The notes under the pieces are model-generated. The model saw only the letters and a program-made list of their open reading frames with translations, was not told where the DNA came from and made no database searches. The position numbers and the translations under genes were made by a program. Positions 63,581-64,000 of a stretch of DNA of 64,000 nt are shown here, in pieces. Position 1 is the first letter of the stretch; each line of letters begins with the position of its first letter. Where the stretch lies: the NCBI GenBank assembly GCA_044463945.1, contig JBIQLW010000019.1, forward strand, positions 13,740 through 77,739. The letters are read 5' to 3'. The DNA comes from 62-47 sp044463945 (lineage in GTDB: Bacteria; Pseudomonadota; Alphaproteobacteria; Rhizobiales; Xanthobacteraceae).

Positions 63581-64000
63581 TGTCCGTTCTGATCGACAAG
63601 AATACCAAGGTGATCACGCAGGGGTTCACCGGCAAGAACGGCACCTTCCATTCCGAGGCGGCGATCGCCTACGGCACCAAGATGGTCGGCGGCACCTCGC
63701 CGGGCAAGGGCGGCACCACCCATCTCGGGCTGCCGGTGTTCGATACCGTGCGCGAGGCGCGGGCGGCGACCGGCGCCGACGCCAGCGTCATCTATGTGCC
63801 GCCGCCGGGCGCGGCGGACGCGATCTGCGAGGCGATCGACGCCGAAGTGCCGCTGATCGTCTGCATCACCGAGGGTATTCCGGTGCTCGACATGGTGCGC
63901 GTCAAGCGCGCGCTGTCGGGGTCGAAGTCGCGGCTGATCGGTCCCAACTGCCCCGGCGTCGTCACCGCCGGCGAATGCAAGATCGGCATCATGCCGGCCA
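63580..64000 (+). CDS. sucD: succinyl-CoA synthetase alpha subunit (5' part, cut by window end)
   Basis: The first 140 codons are present: SVLIDKNTKVITQGFTGKNG with the CoA-binding Gly-rich loop, GTKMVGGTSPGKGG, and IVCITEGIPVLDMVRVK. The phosphorylated His would lie beyond the window. The start overlaps the sucC stop, indicating coupled translation. Confidence 0.96.

Overview
The window is GC-rich, densely coded alphaproteobacterial chromosome. Gene content (FixLJ and FixK-type oxygen regulators, acnA next to ccmABCDG, ftsY and yciB, an mdh-sucC-sucD run, a DUF2794 protein) and several families of dispersed palindromic repeats suggest a Rhizobiales member, most likely Nitrobacteraceae (Bradyrhizobium / Rhodopseudomonas relatives). 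The genus cannot be fixed from this sequence. No rRNA, tRNA, CRISPR array, phage or insertion sequence was seen.

Layout. (1) 1-11.1 kb: a VOC protein, then a ribose-type ABC importer (permease, binding protein, second permease fused to a six-bladed propeller, ATPase) with a second propeller protein, a GntR/FCD regulator, a 3-hydroxyacyl-CoA dehydrogenase and an acyl-CoA dehydrogenase. It looks like an uptake-and-catabolism operon for an unknown substrate that ends up as a CoA thioester. (2) 11.3-19.1 kb: a heme-copper oxidoreductase operon with CuA subunit II and a subunit I in which the usual active-site tyrosine of a B-family oxidase is a glutamine. It is followed by a heme O synthase/SCO fusion, a cytochrome b / ferredoxin / FlpD fusion, an unknown anchored protein and a Crp/Fnr regulator. 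It resembles the sNOR (NorSY-SenC) type of nitric oxide reductase more than an oxygen reductase. (3) 19.3-21.4 kb: FixL (heme PAS) and FixJ. (4) 21.6-28.9 kb: a sulfide/persulfide module with thioredoxin 2, an SqrR/BigR-like ArsR repressor, sulfide:quinone oxidoreductase, DUF2892, an RND efflux pair and DUF302. (5) 29-42 kb: a microaerobic island with PHA synthase, phasin and PHA synthase-like hydrolase, a FixK-like regulator, a single-domain response regulator, universal stress protein, alcohol dehydrogenase, cytochrome c, Pat-like acyltransferase and HemN. (6) 42-64 kb: housekeeping genes, namely RluA-type pseudouridine synthase, ftsY, yciB, ccm operon, acnA, DUF1223, YnfA, DUF2794, GNAT, Bax-inhibitor, an FtsX/ABC export pair, TesA esterase, ThpR, ZapE, mdh, sucC and the start of sucD.

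How they work together. Five sites matching the FixK/Fnr consensus (TTGA-N6-TCAA or -GCAA) plus one near-match lie in front of the Crp/Fnr gene, the arsR/sqr pair, phaC, the response regulator/usp pair, cytochrome c and hemN. With FixLJ and two Crp/Fnr proteins in the same 23 kb, this suggests one low-oxygen regulon linking NO or oxygen reduction, sulfide oxidation, PHA storage and anaerobic heme synthesis. The most unusual part is the 11.9-18.2 kb operon, with two multidomain fusions and a non-canonical active site.
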